A stretch of 64,000 nt of DNA. It comes from JAGPCK01 sp964535575 (GTDB lineage Bacteria; Bacteroidota; Bacteroidia; UKL13-3). Shown here piece after piece: positions 34,239-42,087 of the stretch. The position numbers and the translations under genes were made by a program. Under the pieces are notes generated by a model that saw nothing but the letters and a program-made list of their open reading frames with translations, had not been told where the DNA came from and searched no databases. The stretch is from positions 124,001 to 188,000 of the forward strand of contig CAZHTC010000001.1 of assembly GCA_964535575.1 (NCBI GenBank). The letters run 5' to 3'. Each line of letters starts with the position of its first letter. The first letter of the stretch is position 1.

Positions 34239-35456
34239 CTAAAAAATAATACCGCACAAAATGGTAATGGCCACCACAATGGGTGGGGATAGTCGGAAAA
34301 AATACAATACCGCAGAAGTAAGAGCCACTATTACCAGATTAAGGGAACTAAAACCCAGCGGCTCAAACAGCAAGTAGGCCGAGGCCACCACCAGTCCGGC
34401 CGATGAGGCATTGATGCCCGAAATAGCCTTTTGAATGCGCGGGTGCCCCTTGAACTGGTCCCATATAGGATATAAAAAAAAGATGAGCAAAATACCCGGC
34501 AAAAAAATACCAACACTGCCCACAATTGATCCAAGTAAAATACCCGATGTTCCCCAGTGGCTCATGCTCATGCCGCAAGCAAATGAAGAAAAGCTAAACA
34601 CCGGCCCTGGAATAGATTGCAATAACCCAAGCCCGGTAATAAAATCCTGCGCACTCATGTATTCCCTGAAATTTACAAACTGCTCGTAAATCATAGGGAT
34701 AAGTACATTGCCCCCGCCAAAAACAATGCTGCCGTAGCGATAGGTATTTTCAAATAACAGAAACGGCCTGGCAGCTATTTGCCCGTAGTTTGATTTTACA
34801 TAGGCGGCCACCGCTGCCGATATCAGAAAAATAGAAACAAAGAGTATAAAATTATCCCATCGCACATTGGTGATGCGGTAATAGCCTTCGAGTTTTTTCT
34901 TATCGGTAAAATTGGAGACAATGCCCCCAAAAATTAAAATGATTGGGAAAACCAGCGGAGTGCGCATAAAAATAGCCGCTTGCGCAGCAATAATCAGCAA
35001 TAGCAGTTCGGTAATCGTTTTGGCAAACATTTGCCCAATACTTACGGCAGCATACACCATAAACCCGATAGCCATTGGTTGAATATATTTAAGGCAACTT
35101 AAATCGATGGATGAATGTCCGTAGGAACTCAATAAAACAGCAAGCAAAAACATGATTACACAGGCAGGTAAAATCCAGACGGCAAGTGTAAGAAAAGCCA
35201 ACATGGGCCCACCTAATTTAAATCCGATAGCTGTTACCGTTTGGGTAGATGTGGGGCCCGGCAACATCTGGCAAAACGAGTTGAGTTCTTTCAAATCTTC
35301 CTCGGTGATATAGTGTTTTTTGGTTACCAGCCGTTTTAAAAACTGAACAAAATGCACCTGAGGTCCGCCAAAGGCTGTGATCGATAAAACAAATACGTCC
35401 TTCAGAAAAACAAGCTGCTTCAGCTTTCTGATGCGTATATTTGTATGCCGGGTCAA
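34239..35456 (-). CDS. chrA: Chromate (CHR) family ion transporter
   Basis: The 405-residue protein is a long-chain CHR transporter with two homologous halves of about five to six membrane segments each. The first half carries SITAFGGPQVHFVQFL and CQMLPGPTSTQ; the second repeats them as IVFGGGNVLIPMIYE and LQSIPGPVFSFSSFACG. Family members export chromate in exchange for protons, but many Bacteroidota members are untested. No ATG lies before the first membrane segment and an in-frame stop lies 27 bases upstream, so the TTG at 35456 is the likely start. The lipoprotein gene diverges from it. Confidence 0.85.
   Translation of the reverse strand: MTRHTNIRIRKLKQLVFLKDVFVLSITAFGGPQVHFVQFLKRLVTKKHYITEEDLKELNSFCQMLPGPTSTQTVTAIGFKLGGPMLAFLTLAVWILPACVIMFLLAVLLSSYGHSSIDLSCLKYIQPMAIGFMVYAAVSIGQMFAKTITELLLLIIAAQAAIFMRTPLVFPIILIFGGIVSNFTDKKKLEGYYRITNVRWDNFILFVSIFLISAAVAAYVKSNYGQIAARPFLLFENTYRYGSIVFGGGNVLIPMIYEQFVNFREYMSAQDFITGLGLLQSIPGPVFSFSSFACGMSMSHWGTSGILLGSIVGSVGIFLPGILLIFFLYPIWDQFKGHPRIQKAISGINASSAGLVVASAYLLFEPLGFSSLNLVIVALTSAVLYFFRLSPPIVVAITILCGIIF
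35436..35443 (+). promoter_or_regulatory. Candidate -7 box for the lipoprotein gene, inside the start of chrA
   Basis: TATATTTG is a perfect -7 box on the plus strand. It lies within the first codons of the divergent chrA gene and 83 bases before the lipoprotein ATG. No clear -33 TTTG is seen at the usual spacing. Confidence 0.4.
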
Positions 35457-35526
35457 CTGAAAATTGAATTTAAAATTCCGTTACGAAGGTACATTACCAC
35501 CGATAAAATTATTAATAAAAGGCAAA

Positions 35527-36096
35527 ATGCCAAAAAATATCATTTTGTTAGCCCTGTTCCTTGGTGCTGTGTGGATGAGTTGTAAAAGTCCGGCACAAAA
35601 ATTTGCCACCGAAACCACTCAATTAGACAGCATTCGCACGCAACTAAACACCATGAAAGTGTGGTTTATGGTAGATGAACGAAAAGTGAGTAAACGGTTT
35701 ACCCACCTGCAGCAACAGGACAGCATTATTCAATTAACCAATCTGGCCCAAAGACTTCCTGAGGATTTGGGACTGGCAATTGAAGAATTCAGGGCCATCC
35801 CCGAAATTTATAAAAACTACCTGAACCTGTTTAAACAACAACAACAGCAACTCGACTCGCTTGCGCAAAGTACCGATAGTTTACAAAACCTGTTGTACAG
35901 CGAAACAATAGGTAGAAGAAAATTCAGGGAATTGCTGGGTGTGCATCAGTTAGTGGTAAACCGCCTGCAACAGGAAGTGGAAGCCACCGTAAAAAAAACC
36001 ATTGAGGTAGAACCCACCTACAAGCGTATTCAGCCCCATATCGACTCGCTGGAGCGCTTTTCGGCTATGCCTGGGCAGTTGGCCCCCCGAAAGTAA
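35527..36096 (+). CDS. Lipoprotein with coiled-coil region, unknown function
   Basis: From the ATG at 35527 the protein has 189 residues: a lipoprotein signal MPKNIILLALFLGAVWMSC with the Cys at about residue 19, then a mostly helical body rich in Gln and Leu (TTQLDSIRTQLNTM, LFKQQQQQLDSLAQSTDSLQNLL, HQLVVNRLQQEVEATVKK) predicted to coil. A longer frame from a TTG at 35464 would hide the signal and is rejected. No family is recognised. Its last 32 bases overlap the end of the convergent DUF3467 gene. Confidence 0.7.
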   Translation: MPKNIILLALFLGAVWMSCKSPAQKFATETTQLDSIRTQLNTMKVWFMVDERKVSKRFTHLQQQDSIIQLTNLAQRLPEDLGLAIEEFRAIPEIYKNYLNLFKQQQQQLDSLAQSTDSLQNLLYSETIGRRKFRELLGVHQLVVNRLQQEVEATVKKTIEVEPTYKRIQPHIDSLERFSAMPGQLAPRK

Positions 36097-36379
36097 GCGG
36101 AAGCGGAATTTCCTCCTGTACCTTAATGGTACCGAAGTTCTCTTCAAACTTGTTGATATTATCGGATAAAGCCATCAACAAACGCTTGGCATGCATGGGA
36201 GTTAATAAAACCCGTGATTTAACTTTTGCTTTGGGCACTCCGGGCATTATACGCACAAAGTCTATCACAAACTCACTGTTTGAATGGGTAATAATAGCCA
36301 GATTGGAATATGTTCCTTCGGCTATTTCTTCTGATAACTCAATATTGAGCTGATTCTGATTTTCGTTGTTGGTATCCAT
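36065..36379 (-). CDS. DUF3467 family protein
   Basis: The 104-residue protein matches DUF3467: YSNLAIITHSNSEFVIDFVRIMPG, then KAKVKSRVLLTPMHAKRLLMALSDNINKFEENFG. In many Bacteroidota this gene lies directly downstream of rpoC. Here it is still on the rpoC strand and side but separated by a repeat-flanked gene. The function is unknown; small size and tight linkage suggest a role near transcription. The last 32 bases overlap the end of the lipoprotein gene on the other strand. Confidence 0.88.
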   Translation of the reverse strand: MDTNNENQNQLNIELSEEIAEGTYSNLAIITHSNSEFVIDFVRIMPGVPKAKVKSRVLLTPMHAKRLLMALSDNINKFEENFGTIKVQEEIPLPLTFGGPTAQA

Positions 36380-36383
36380 ACTA

Positions 36384-36391
36384 CAAAGGTA
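36384..36391 (-). promoter_or_regulatory. Candidate -7 box of the DUF3467 gene
   Basis: TACCTTTG on the minus strand ends 4 bases before the ATG. The -33 region has only TTGC at a 20-base spacer. If real, the mRNA would be leaderless; the box may have become necessary when the gene was cut off from rpoC. Confidence 0.45.
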
Positions 36392-36444
36392 GCTTTTTTT
36401 AATTTAGGGCAGCAATGGCAATTGCCCGCTTACTAATTCATCAG

Positions 36445-36553
36445 GATAGCGCGGGCGTCATCGCCCGTGATAACTATAAACAGGCATCTTGCCTGCATAA
36501 TTGAGGAAGATGCTCATAAATTAGGAATCACGAGGCCGGAGCCTCGCGCAATC
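36445..36553 (+). repeat. Multi-hairpin intergenic repeat, copy 1 (~110 bp)
   Basis: The element begins GATAGCGCGGG and ends CCTCGCGCAATC, near-complementary ends that can form an outer stem. Inside are three hairpins: CGGGCG-TCAT-CGCCCG (36452-36467), CAGGCA-TCT-TGCCTG (36481-36495) and CGAGGC-CGGA-GCCTCG (36531-36546). The first 55 bases differ from copy 2 (37598-37707) at only four positions. Size, structure and lack of coding suggest a MITE or REP-type element moved in trans; no transposase is in the window. Confidence 0.85.
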
Positions 36554-36573
36554 AGAGCCATTTAATTTCACTA

Positions 36574-36605
36574 TTTCTTATAACTTTTTACAAGCCGTAT
36601 ATTCG
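36574..36605 (+). promoter_or_regulatory. Candidate promoter of the repeat-flanked gene
   Basis: TTTC at 36574-36577, a 20-base spacer and TATATTCG at 36598-36605 are each one base from the -33 and -7 consensus. The ATG follows 38 bases later. It lies between repeat copy 1 and the gene, so the unit would carry its own promoter. Confidence 0.45.
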
Positions 36606-36643
36606 TTTATAAATTTTGATGCAGGTGCTTTAACCGCAATACC

Positions 36644-37570
36644 ATGCGAATTTTAATAGCTATTCTTTTCGTCTATATATCTTTTGTTTCACGGGCCCAA
36701 ACCTATTATGTTTTTGAGGATGATTACAACGGGTATTTAGTGAGGATGGAATTAGCCAAAGCCAATAAATTCAAAACCTTCTCCATCATTTCATATAAAA
36801 ATGAAAACGATAAGCATGGAAAAGTCACAACCATCGAAAAGTACGACAGTACGGGAAAAATATCTAGCCGGGAAGAACCTTCCTTTTGTTCAAAAAACTA
36901 CTGTACCAGTATTTTTTATTACGACAGTTTAGATCGTCTGATTAGTATTTTTAAACGTTACTGTAAAAGATACTATTCAACAATGAATATTGGTATTGAC
37001 TCAAACGGCAAGGCTAAATACATTGTGGAGGGAAATCAAAAACACGTGGTTTTAGGGGATACATTATATTATGGGTACAATGAAAATGGCTTAGTTCTTT
37101 TTAGGCACTTTAGTGGCCACAGAGATACATTGTATTCCATTTATAAGTCTAACGGAAAACTCATGAAATTCTCCTATAAGGCAAACGACACCATTGAAAA
37201 TCGAATATTTGATAAAAATGGTTGCGTAAACGGAGATACAGAGGATACAATCTCCATTTGGCCTGAAATGAGATATACCGTAGAATATGATAGCTTTTGC
37301 AATGTTACTTCCTGGATAGAGAAATGGTATGCAAATGGAAAAGAAATAATAATTTCTAAAGGCGAAAACAAATATGAGCATAGAAGATTGACAGAGGAGA
37401 TTGTGTTCCGATGTCCTAAATCAGACTACACTAAGAGCAAAGGAAAATTAAGGTTCAGCTATCACACCAAATATGAATATTACTCAAACGGATTACTTAA
37501 ACAGGCAAAACACTATAATAAATCCGGAAAGCTGACTGGAGTTGTTAAGTATGTCTATGAATTGTATTAA
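36644..37570 (+). CDS. Secreted YD/MORN-like repeat protein between two hairpin repeats
   Basis: The 308-residue protein has a signal peptide (to about FVSRAQ) and then a run of short repeats built on Y-D/N-x-x-G-K/L: YDSTGKISS, YYDSLDRLISI, IDSNGKAKY, YGYNENGLVLF, YKSNGKLMKF, YDSFCNVTSW and YYSNGLLKQAKHYNKSGKL. Such repeats occur in MORN_2/YwqK-like and RHS/YD proteins, which form elongated beta structures on the cell surface. No toxin domain is present. It looks richer in A/T than its neighbours. It lies alone on the plus strand between DUF3467 and rpoC, with a hairpin repeat on each side, which suggests acquired cargo. Confidence 0.7.
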   Translation: MRILIAILFVYISFVSRAQTYYVFEDDYNGYLVRMELAKANKFKTFSIISYKNENDKHGKVTTIEKYDSTGKISSREEPSFCSKNYCTSIFYYDSLDRLISIFKRYCKRYYSTMNIGIDSNGKAKYIVEGNQKHVVLGDTLYYGYNENGLVLFRHFSGHRDTLYSIYKSNGKLMKFSYKANDTIENRIFDKNGCVNGDTEDTISIWPEMRYTVEYDSFCNVTSWIEKWYANGKEIIISKGENKYEHRRLTEEIVFRCPKSDYTKSKGKLRFSYHTKYEYYSNGLLKQAKHYNKSGKLTGVVKYVYELY

Positions 37571-37597
37571 TCATAGTTCTTTCAGCCCTCCACTTAA

Positions 37598-37707
37598 GAT
37601 AGTGCGGGTATCATCGCCCGTGATAACTATAAACAGGCATCCTGCCTGCATAGGAAAGCAAGATGCTTTCAAATAACCAATCACGGAGGCTTGAGCCTCG
37701 CGCTATC
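37598..37707 (+). repeat. Multi-hairpin intergenic repeat, copy 2 (~110 bp)
   Basis: Same orientation as copy 1. It starts GATAGTGCGGG and ends CCTCGCGCTATC; the ends pair as GATAGTGCG with CGCGCTATC (one G-U). Hairpins: CAGGCA-TCC-TGCCTG (37634-37648), GAAAGCA-AGA-TGCTTTC (37654-37670) and GAGGC-TTGA-GCCTC (37686-37699). The third position in copy 1 can form only a shorter stem. It lies between the flanked gene and the rpoC terminator. Confidence 0.85.
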
Positions 37708-37713
37708 AAACAA

Positions 37714-37745
37714 AACAGCCCCGCAACTTGCGCTGCGAGGCTGTT
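37714..37745 (-). terminator. Intrinsic terminator of the rpoBC operon
   Basis: AACAGCC (37714-37720) pairs with GGCTGTT (37739-37745) and CGCA (37722-37725) with TGCG (37734-37737), one mismatch between. On the minus strand the hairpin is followed by TTTTGTTTGAT. It lies 20 bases after the rpoC stop. Confidence 0.75.
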
Positions 37746-37765
37746 TCAGGTATAGCTAAACCGTA

Positions 37766-40700
37766 TTAGTTGGCTTTAGCTGTTTCCATGGCTTCCTGTT
37801 TAGAGGCCATGAGTGATTCGTACTCTTCGCGCGAACCTACCACCAATTTATCGTAGGCGCGGTTACCGGTACCGGCAGGAATCAGGTGACCAACGATCAC
37901 ATTTTCCTTCAGACCTAATAACTCATCTACCTTACCATTAATAGCGGCTTCGTTAAGCACCTTGGTGGTTTCCTGGAACGAGGCGGCACTCATAAAGCTA
38001 TGTGTACCTAATGATGCACGGGTAATACCCTGTATCATCGCTCCGGCTGTTGCAGGAACAGCATCGCGCACTTCAACCAGTTTCTGGTCTTTGCGTTTCA
38101 GCATTGAGTTCTCGTCACGCAGTTTGCGCACGCTCACAATTTGTCCTGCTTTCAGGTTTTGCGAATCGCCTGCTTCAGTAACTACTTTCTTGTCGTAAAT
38201 CCAGTCGTTTTCTTCAATAAAATCGAATTTATCGGCTGCTTCACCTTCAAGGAAACGGGTATCTCCCGGATCTTCAATTTCTACCTTCTGCATCATTTGG
38301 CGCACAATCACCTCAATATGCTTATCGCTGATTTTTACACCCTGTAAACGGTAAACTTCCTGAATTCCGTTGGTAATATAACGCTGTACCGAAAGCGGAC
38401 CTTCAATACGCAGAATATCCTGAGGACTGATAGCTCCATCTGACAACGGAGTACCGGCTTTTACGAAATCGTTTTCCTGAACAAGGATATGCTTGGAAAG
38501 CGAAACAAGGTATTTTTTAACTTGTCCGTCACGTGACTCAATGATGATTTCACGGTTACCACGCTTGATACCTCCGAATGATACCACACCGTCAATCTCT
38601 GTAACCACTGCAGGGTTAGAAGGATTACGTGCTTCGAACAATTCGGTTACGCGTGGAAGACCTCCGGTAATATCCCTCGTTTTACCAATGGTACGAGGTA
38701 TTTTCACCAGAATTTGTCCGGCTACCACGGCTTCTTTGTCCTCGGCAGCAAGGTGAGCTCCTACCGGAAGGTTGTACTCTTTAAGTACCTCGCCTTTCTT
38801 ATCAACGATTTGGATCGAAGCAATACGTGTTTTATCGCGGCTCTCAATAATTACTTTTTCTTTGTGGCCGGTTTGTTCGTCACTCTCCTCGCGGAAGGTG
38901 ATGCTCTCAATAATATTTGAGAACTGAACCTTACCTGCAAATTCAGAAAGAATCACGGCATTGTACGGATCCCATGAACACAACACATCGCCCTTGCTCA
39001 CTTTTTGTCCGTCTTTCACCATCAGGTGCGCTCCGTATGGAATATTTACCGTAATGATAACGGCACGTGTTTTCTCATCAAGAATTTTCACCTCACCCTG
39101 ACGTCCCAATACAATTTGAATTTCTCCGTCTTCTGATTTGTAGGCCACACTGCGCACCTCTTCAAACTCGAGAATACCACCAAACTTGGCAGTGAGTTGC
39201 GACTCGGCAGCAATATTGGATGCAGTACCACCCACGTGGAAGGTACGGAGGGTAAGCTGTGTTCCTGGTTCACCAATTGACTGAGCGGCTATTACACCAA
39301 CGGCTTCTCCGTCCTGCACCATGCGGCCGGTAGAGAGGTTTCGTCCGTAGCATTTTGCGCAAATACCAAATTTGGTTTCGCAGGTTAATGCCGAACGTAT
39401 TTCCATTGATTCAATAGCTGAATTTTCAATTTTATCAGCAATGTCTTCGGTAATTTCTTCGCCCGATTTAACAAGCAGCTCTCCGGTTATCGGATCGTAC
39501 GTGTCGTGCAGAGAAACTCTTCCCAATACGCGCTCATATAAACTTTCAACTACTTCTTCATTGTCTTTCAAAGCAGAGATTGGAATACCACGAAGGGTTC
39601 CGCAGTCTACTTCCGAAACAACAACGTCCTGAGCCACGTCATGCAACCTACGGGTAAGGTAACCCGCGTCAGCCGTTTTCAAAGCTGTATCGGCAAGACC
39701 CTTACGCGCTCCGTGGGTAGAGATAAAATACTCGAGTACCGAAAGTCCCTCTTTAAAGTTGGAAAGAATCGGATTCTCGATAATCTCACCGGTACCACCG
39801 CTTAAATTTTTCTGCGGCTTGGCCATCAATCCCCTCATACCACCCAACTGACGAATTTGTTCTTTCGAACCACGCGCCCCTGAGTCAAGCATCATGTAAA
39901 TAGGATTGAACCCTTGCCTGTCGGATGAAATTTGTTTTAACAACGTATCTGAAATACGTGAGTTAACACGGGTCCAGATATCAATAACCTGATTGTAGCG
40001 TTCGTTATTGGTGATAAAACCATTGTTGTAGTTGCTCCAAATTTCTTCTACTTCTTTCTGTGCTTCTCCAATGAATTTCATTTTTTCATCAGGTATACGC
40101 ACATCAGAAAGGTTGAATGAAAGACCTCCTTTAAACGCATTATGGTAACCAAGTTCTTTGATATCATCAAGGAATTTAGCTGTAACGGCTGTACCGAATT
40201 GTTTTACGATACCCCCGATAATGTCGCGCAGGTTTTTCTTGGTCAAAGTTTCGTTGATAAACCCATGTCCTTTTGGAACAACCTGATTGAAGATAACTCG
40301 ACCTACCGTTGTTTCGAATAACACATTTTCAATTTCACCTTTGTCGTTTTTTACATCCACTTTTACTTTGATAAAAGAGTGCATGGCAACCTTTCCTTCA
40401 TTGTAAGCAATGATTACTTCCTCTGGTGAATAAAAACGCAGGCCTTCTCCAAGTGCTTTGTATGTATCAATACCTTTACGTCCTTTGGTAATATAGTACA
40501 ATCCAAGCACCATGTCCTGCGAAGGAACGGTGATAGGAGTACCATTGGCCGGATTCAATACGTTGTGCGGTGCCAGCATGAGCATTTGGGCTTCAAGAAT
40601 AGCCGCGTTACCCAGCGGTACGTGAACCGCCATCTGGTCACCGTCAAAGTCAGCGTTAAAACCTGTACACACCAATGGGTGCAATTGAATCGCTTTTCCT

Positions 40701-42070
40701 TCAATCAGCTTAGGCTGAAAGGCCTGAATACCCAACCTGTGGAGTGTAGGAGCACGATTAAGCAATACAGGATGGCCTTTAAGAATATTTTCGAGGATAT
40801 CCCAAATAACGGCTTCTTTACGGTCAACCAATTTCTTGGCGGACTTCACCGTTTTCACAATACCTCTTTCAAGTAGTTTACGAATGATAAATGGTTTGAA
40901 TAACTCGGCAGCCATTCCTTTAGGAATACCGCACTCGTGTAATTTAAGGGTTGGTCCCACCACAATTACCGAACGGCCTGAGTAGTCAACACGTTTACCC
41001 AATAAGTTTTGACGGAAACGTCCTTGTTTTCCTTTAAGCATATCACTCAAAGATTTTAACGGACGGTTACCTTCGGTTTTCACCGCGCTTACCCTTCTGG
41101 TGTTGTCGAGCAACGAGTCAACCGCTTCCTGAAGCATACGTTTTTCGTTACGTAAAATTACCTCAGGTGCTTTAATCTCAATCAAACGTTTTAAGCGGTT
41201 GTTGCGGATAATTACCCTGCGGTAAAGGTCGTTCAAATCGGAGGTAGCAAAACGGCCACCTTCCAATGGAACTAACGGACGCAACTCGGGCGGAATAACC
41301 GGAAGAATTTTGATTACCATCCACTCGGGGCGGTTTTCAGCTTTCTCATTTGCCGAACGGAAACTCTCAATAACTTTTAAACGTTTTAACGCTTCCGTTT
41401 TACGTTGCTGGGAAGTTTCGTTGGCAGCCTGGTGACGCAAACTGAAAGAAAGGTCGTCAAGCTTGGTGCGTGACAATAAATCCCATAATGCATCCCCGCC
41501 CATTTTGGCAACGAATTTATTAGGGTCTGTATCTTCGAGGTACTGATTTTCTTTTGGCAACGAATCAAGAATATCCAGGTATTCCTCTTCGGTTAATAAA
41601 TCGAGGTAATTGGTTCCATCCTGTGCTTTAATTCCGGGCTGGATAACGATATAGCGTTCGTAGTAGATCACCATATCCAGCTTTTTGGTAGGAACACCCA
41701 ACAGGTAACCAATCTTATTTGGCAATGAACGGAAGTACCAGATATGCGCAACAGGAACTACCAGATTGATATGTCCCATGCGTTCTCTGCGCACTTTTTT
41801 CTCTGTAACCTCTACCCCGCAGCGATCGCATACAATCCCTTTGTAACGGATACGTTTGTATTTACCGCAATGGCATTCGAAATCCTTTACAGGACCAAAA
41901 ATGCGCTCGCAAAACAAACCACCCATTTCAGGTTTGTATGAACGGTAGTTGATGGTTTCGGGTTTGGTAACCTCACCATACGATCTTTGCAGAATCGTTT
42001 CAGGAGAAGCAAGACTAATCTTAATCTTGGTGAAGTTGCTTTTTAATTTTATATCTTTTTTAAATGACAT
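37766..42070 (-). CDS. rpoC: RNA polymerase beta' subunit
   Basis: The 1434-residue subunit has the N-terminal zinc finger (CHCGKYKRIRYKGIVCDRCG), the catalytic FNADFDGDQMAVHVPL that binds the active-site magnesium, the trigger-loop region, and the second zinc site (CETKFGICAKCYGRNLSTG). The start MSFKKDIKLKSNFTKIKISLASPE fits other Bacteroidota. AAGGAGGAG ends 6 bases before the ATG, a strong Shine-Dalgarno sequence that is rare in this genome. It follows rpoB by 17 bases and ends the operon at an intrinsic terminator. Confidence 0.97.
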   Translation of the reverse strand: MSFKKDIKLKSNFTKIKISLASPETILQRSYGEVTKPETINYRSYKPEMGGLFCERIFGPVKDFECHCGKYKRIRYKGIVCDRCGVEVTEKKVRRERMGHINLVVPVAHIWYFRSLPNKIGYLLGVPTKKLDMVIYYERYIVIQPGIKAQDGTNYLDLLTEEEYLDILDSLPKENQYLEDTDPNKFVAKMGGDALWDLLSRTKLDDLSFSLRHQAANETSQQRKTEALKRLKVIESFRSANEKAENRPEWMVIKILPVIPPELRPLVPLEGGRFATSDLNDLYRRVIIRNNRLKRLIEIKAPEVILRNEKRMLQEAVDSLLDNTRRVSAVKTEGNRPLKSLSDMLKGKQGRFRQNLLGKRVDYSGRSVIVVGPTLKLHECGIPKGMAAELFKPFIIRKLLERGIVKTVKSAKKLVDRKEAVIWDILENILKGHPVLLNRAPTLHRLGIQAFQPKLIEGKAIQLHPLVCTGFNADFDGDQMAVHVPLGNAAILEAQMLMLAPHNVLNPANGTPITVPSQDMVLGLYYITKGRKGIDTYKALGEGLRFYSPEEVIIAYNEGKVAMHSFIKVKVDVKNDKGEIENVLFETTVGRVIFNQVVPKGHGFINETLTKKNLRDIIGGIVKQFGTAVTAKFLDDIKELGYHNAFKGGLSFNLSDVRIPDEKMKFIGEAQKEVEEIWSNYNNGFITNNERYNQVIDIWTRVNSRISDTLLKQISSDRQGFNPIYMMLDSGARGSKEQIRQLGGMRGLMAKPQKNLSGGTGEIIENPILSNFKEGLSVLEYFISTHGARKGLADTALKTADAGYLTRRLHDVAQDVVVSEVDCGTLRGIPISALKDNEEVVESLYERVLGRVSLHDTYDPITGELLVKSGEEITEDIADKIENSAIESMEIRSALTCETKFGICAKCYGRNLSTGRMVQDGEAVGVIAAQSIGEPGTQLTLRTFHVGGTASNIAAESQLTAKFGGILEFEEVRSVAYKSEDGEIQIVLGRQGEVKILDEKTRAVIITVNIPYGAHLMVKDGQKVSKGDVLCSWDPYNAVILSEFAGKVQFSNIIESITFREESDEQTGHKEKVIIESRDKTRIASIQIVDKKGEVLKEYNLPVGAHLAAEDKEAVVAGQILVKIPRTIGKTRDITGGLPRVTELFEARNPSNPAVVTEIDGVVSFGGIKRGNREIIIESRDGQVKKYLVSLSKHILVQENDFVKAGTPLSDGAISPQDILRIEGPLSVQRYITNGIQEVYRLQGVKISDKHIEVIVRQMMQKVEIEDPGDTRFLEGEAADKFDFIEENDWIYDKKVVTEAGDSQNLKAGQIVSVRKLRDENSMLKRKDQKLVEVRDAVPATAGAMIQGITRASLGTHSFMSAASFQETTKVLNEAAINGKVDELLGLKENVIVGHLIPAGTGNRAYDKLVVGSREEYESLMASKQEAMETAKAN

Positions 42071-42076
42071 GTAATA

Positions 42077-42085
42077 CTCCTCCTT
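42077..42085 (-). promoter_or_regulatory. Strong Shine-Dalgarno sequence of rpoC
   Basis: The minus strand reads AAGGAGGAG, then TATTAC, then ATG. It fills most of the 17-base rpoB-rpoC gap and confirms the rpoC start. Most starts in the window have no such sequence. Confidence 0.85.
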
Positions 42086-42087
42086 AA

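Noticed and set aside
35464..36096. Lipoprotein gene starting at TTG 35464
   Set aside because: It would bury the lipoprotein signal 21 residues inside; the ATG at 35527 is at its start.
37091..37381. Minus-strand frame within the repeat-flanked gene
   Set aside because: Short hydrophobic shadow; no promoter or family; does not explain the locus.
36644..37570. RHS-type toxin
   Set aside because: Repeats resemble YD/MORN units, but there is no RHS core motif, no C-terminal toxin domain and no adjacent immunity gene.
36445..37707. CRISPR array from the two repeats near 36.5 and 37.6 kb
   Set aside because: Only two copies, ~110 bp long and 1 kb apart with a gene between; no spacer pattern and no cas genes.
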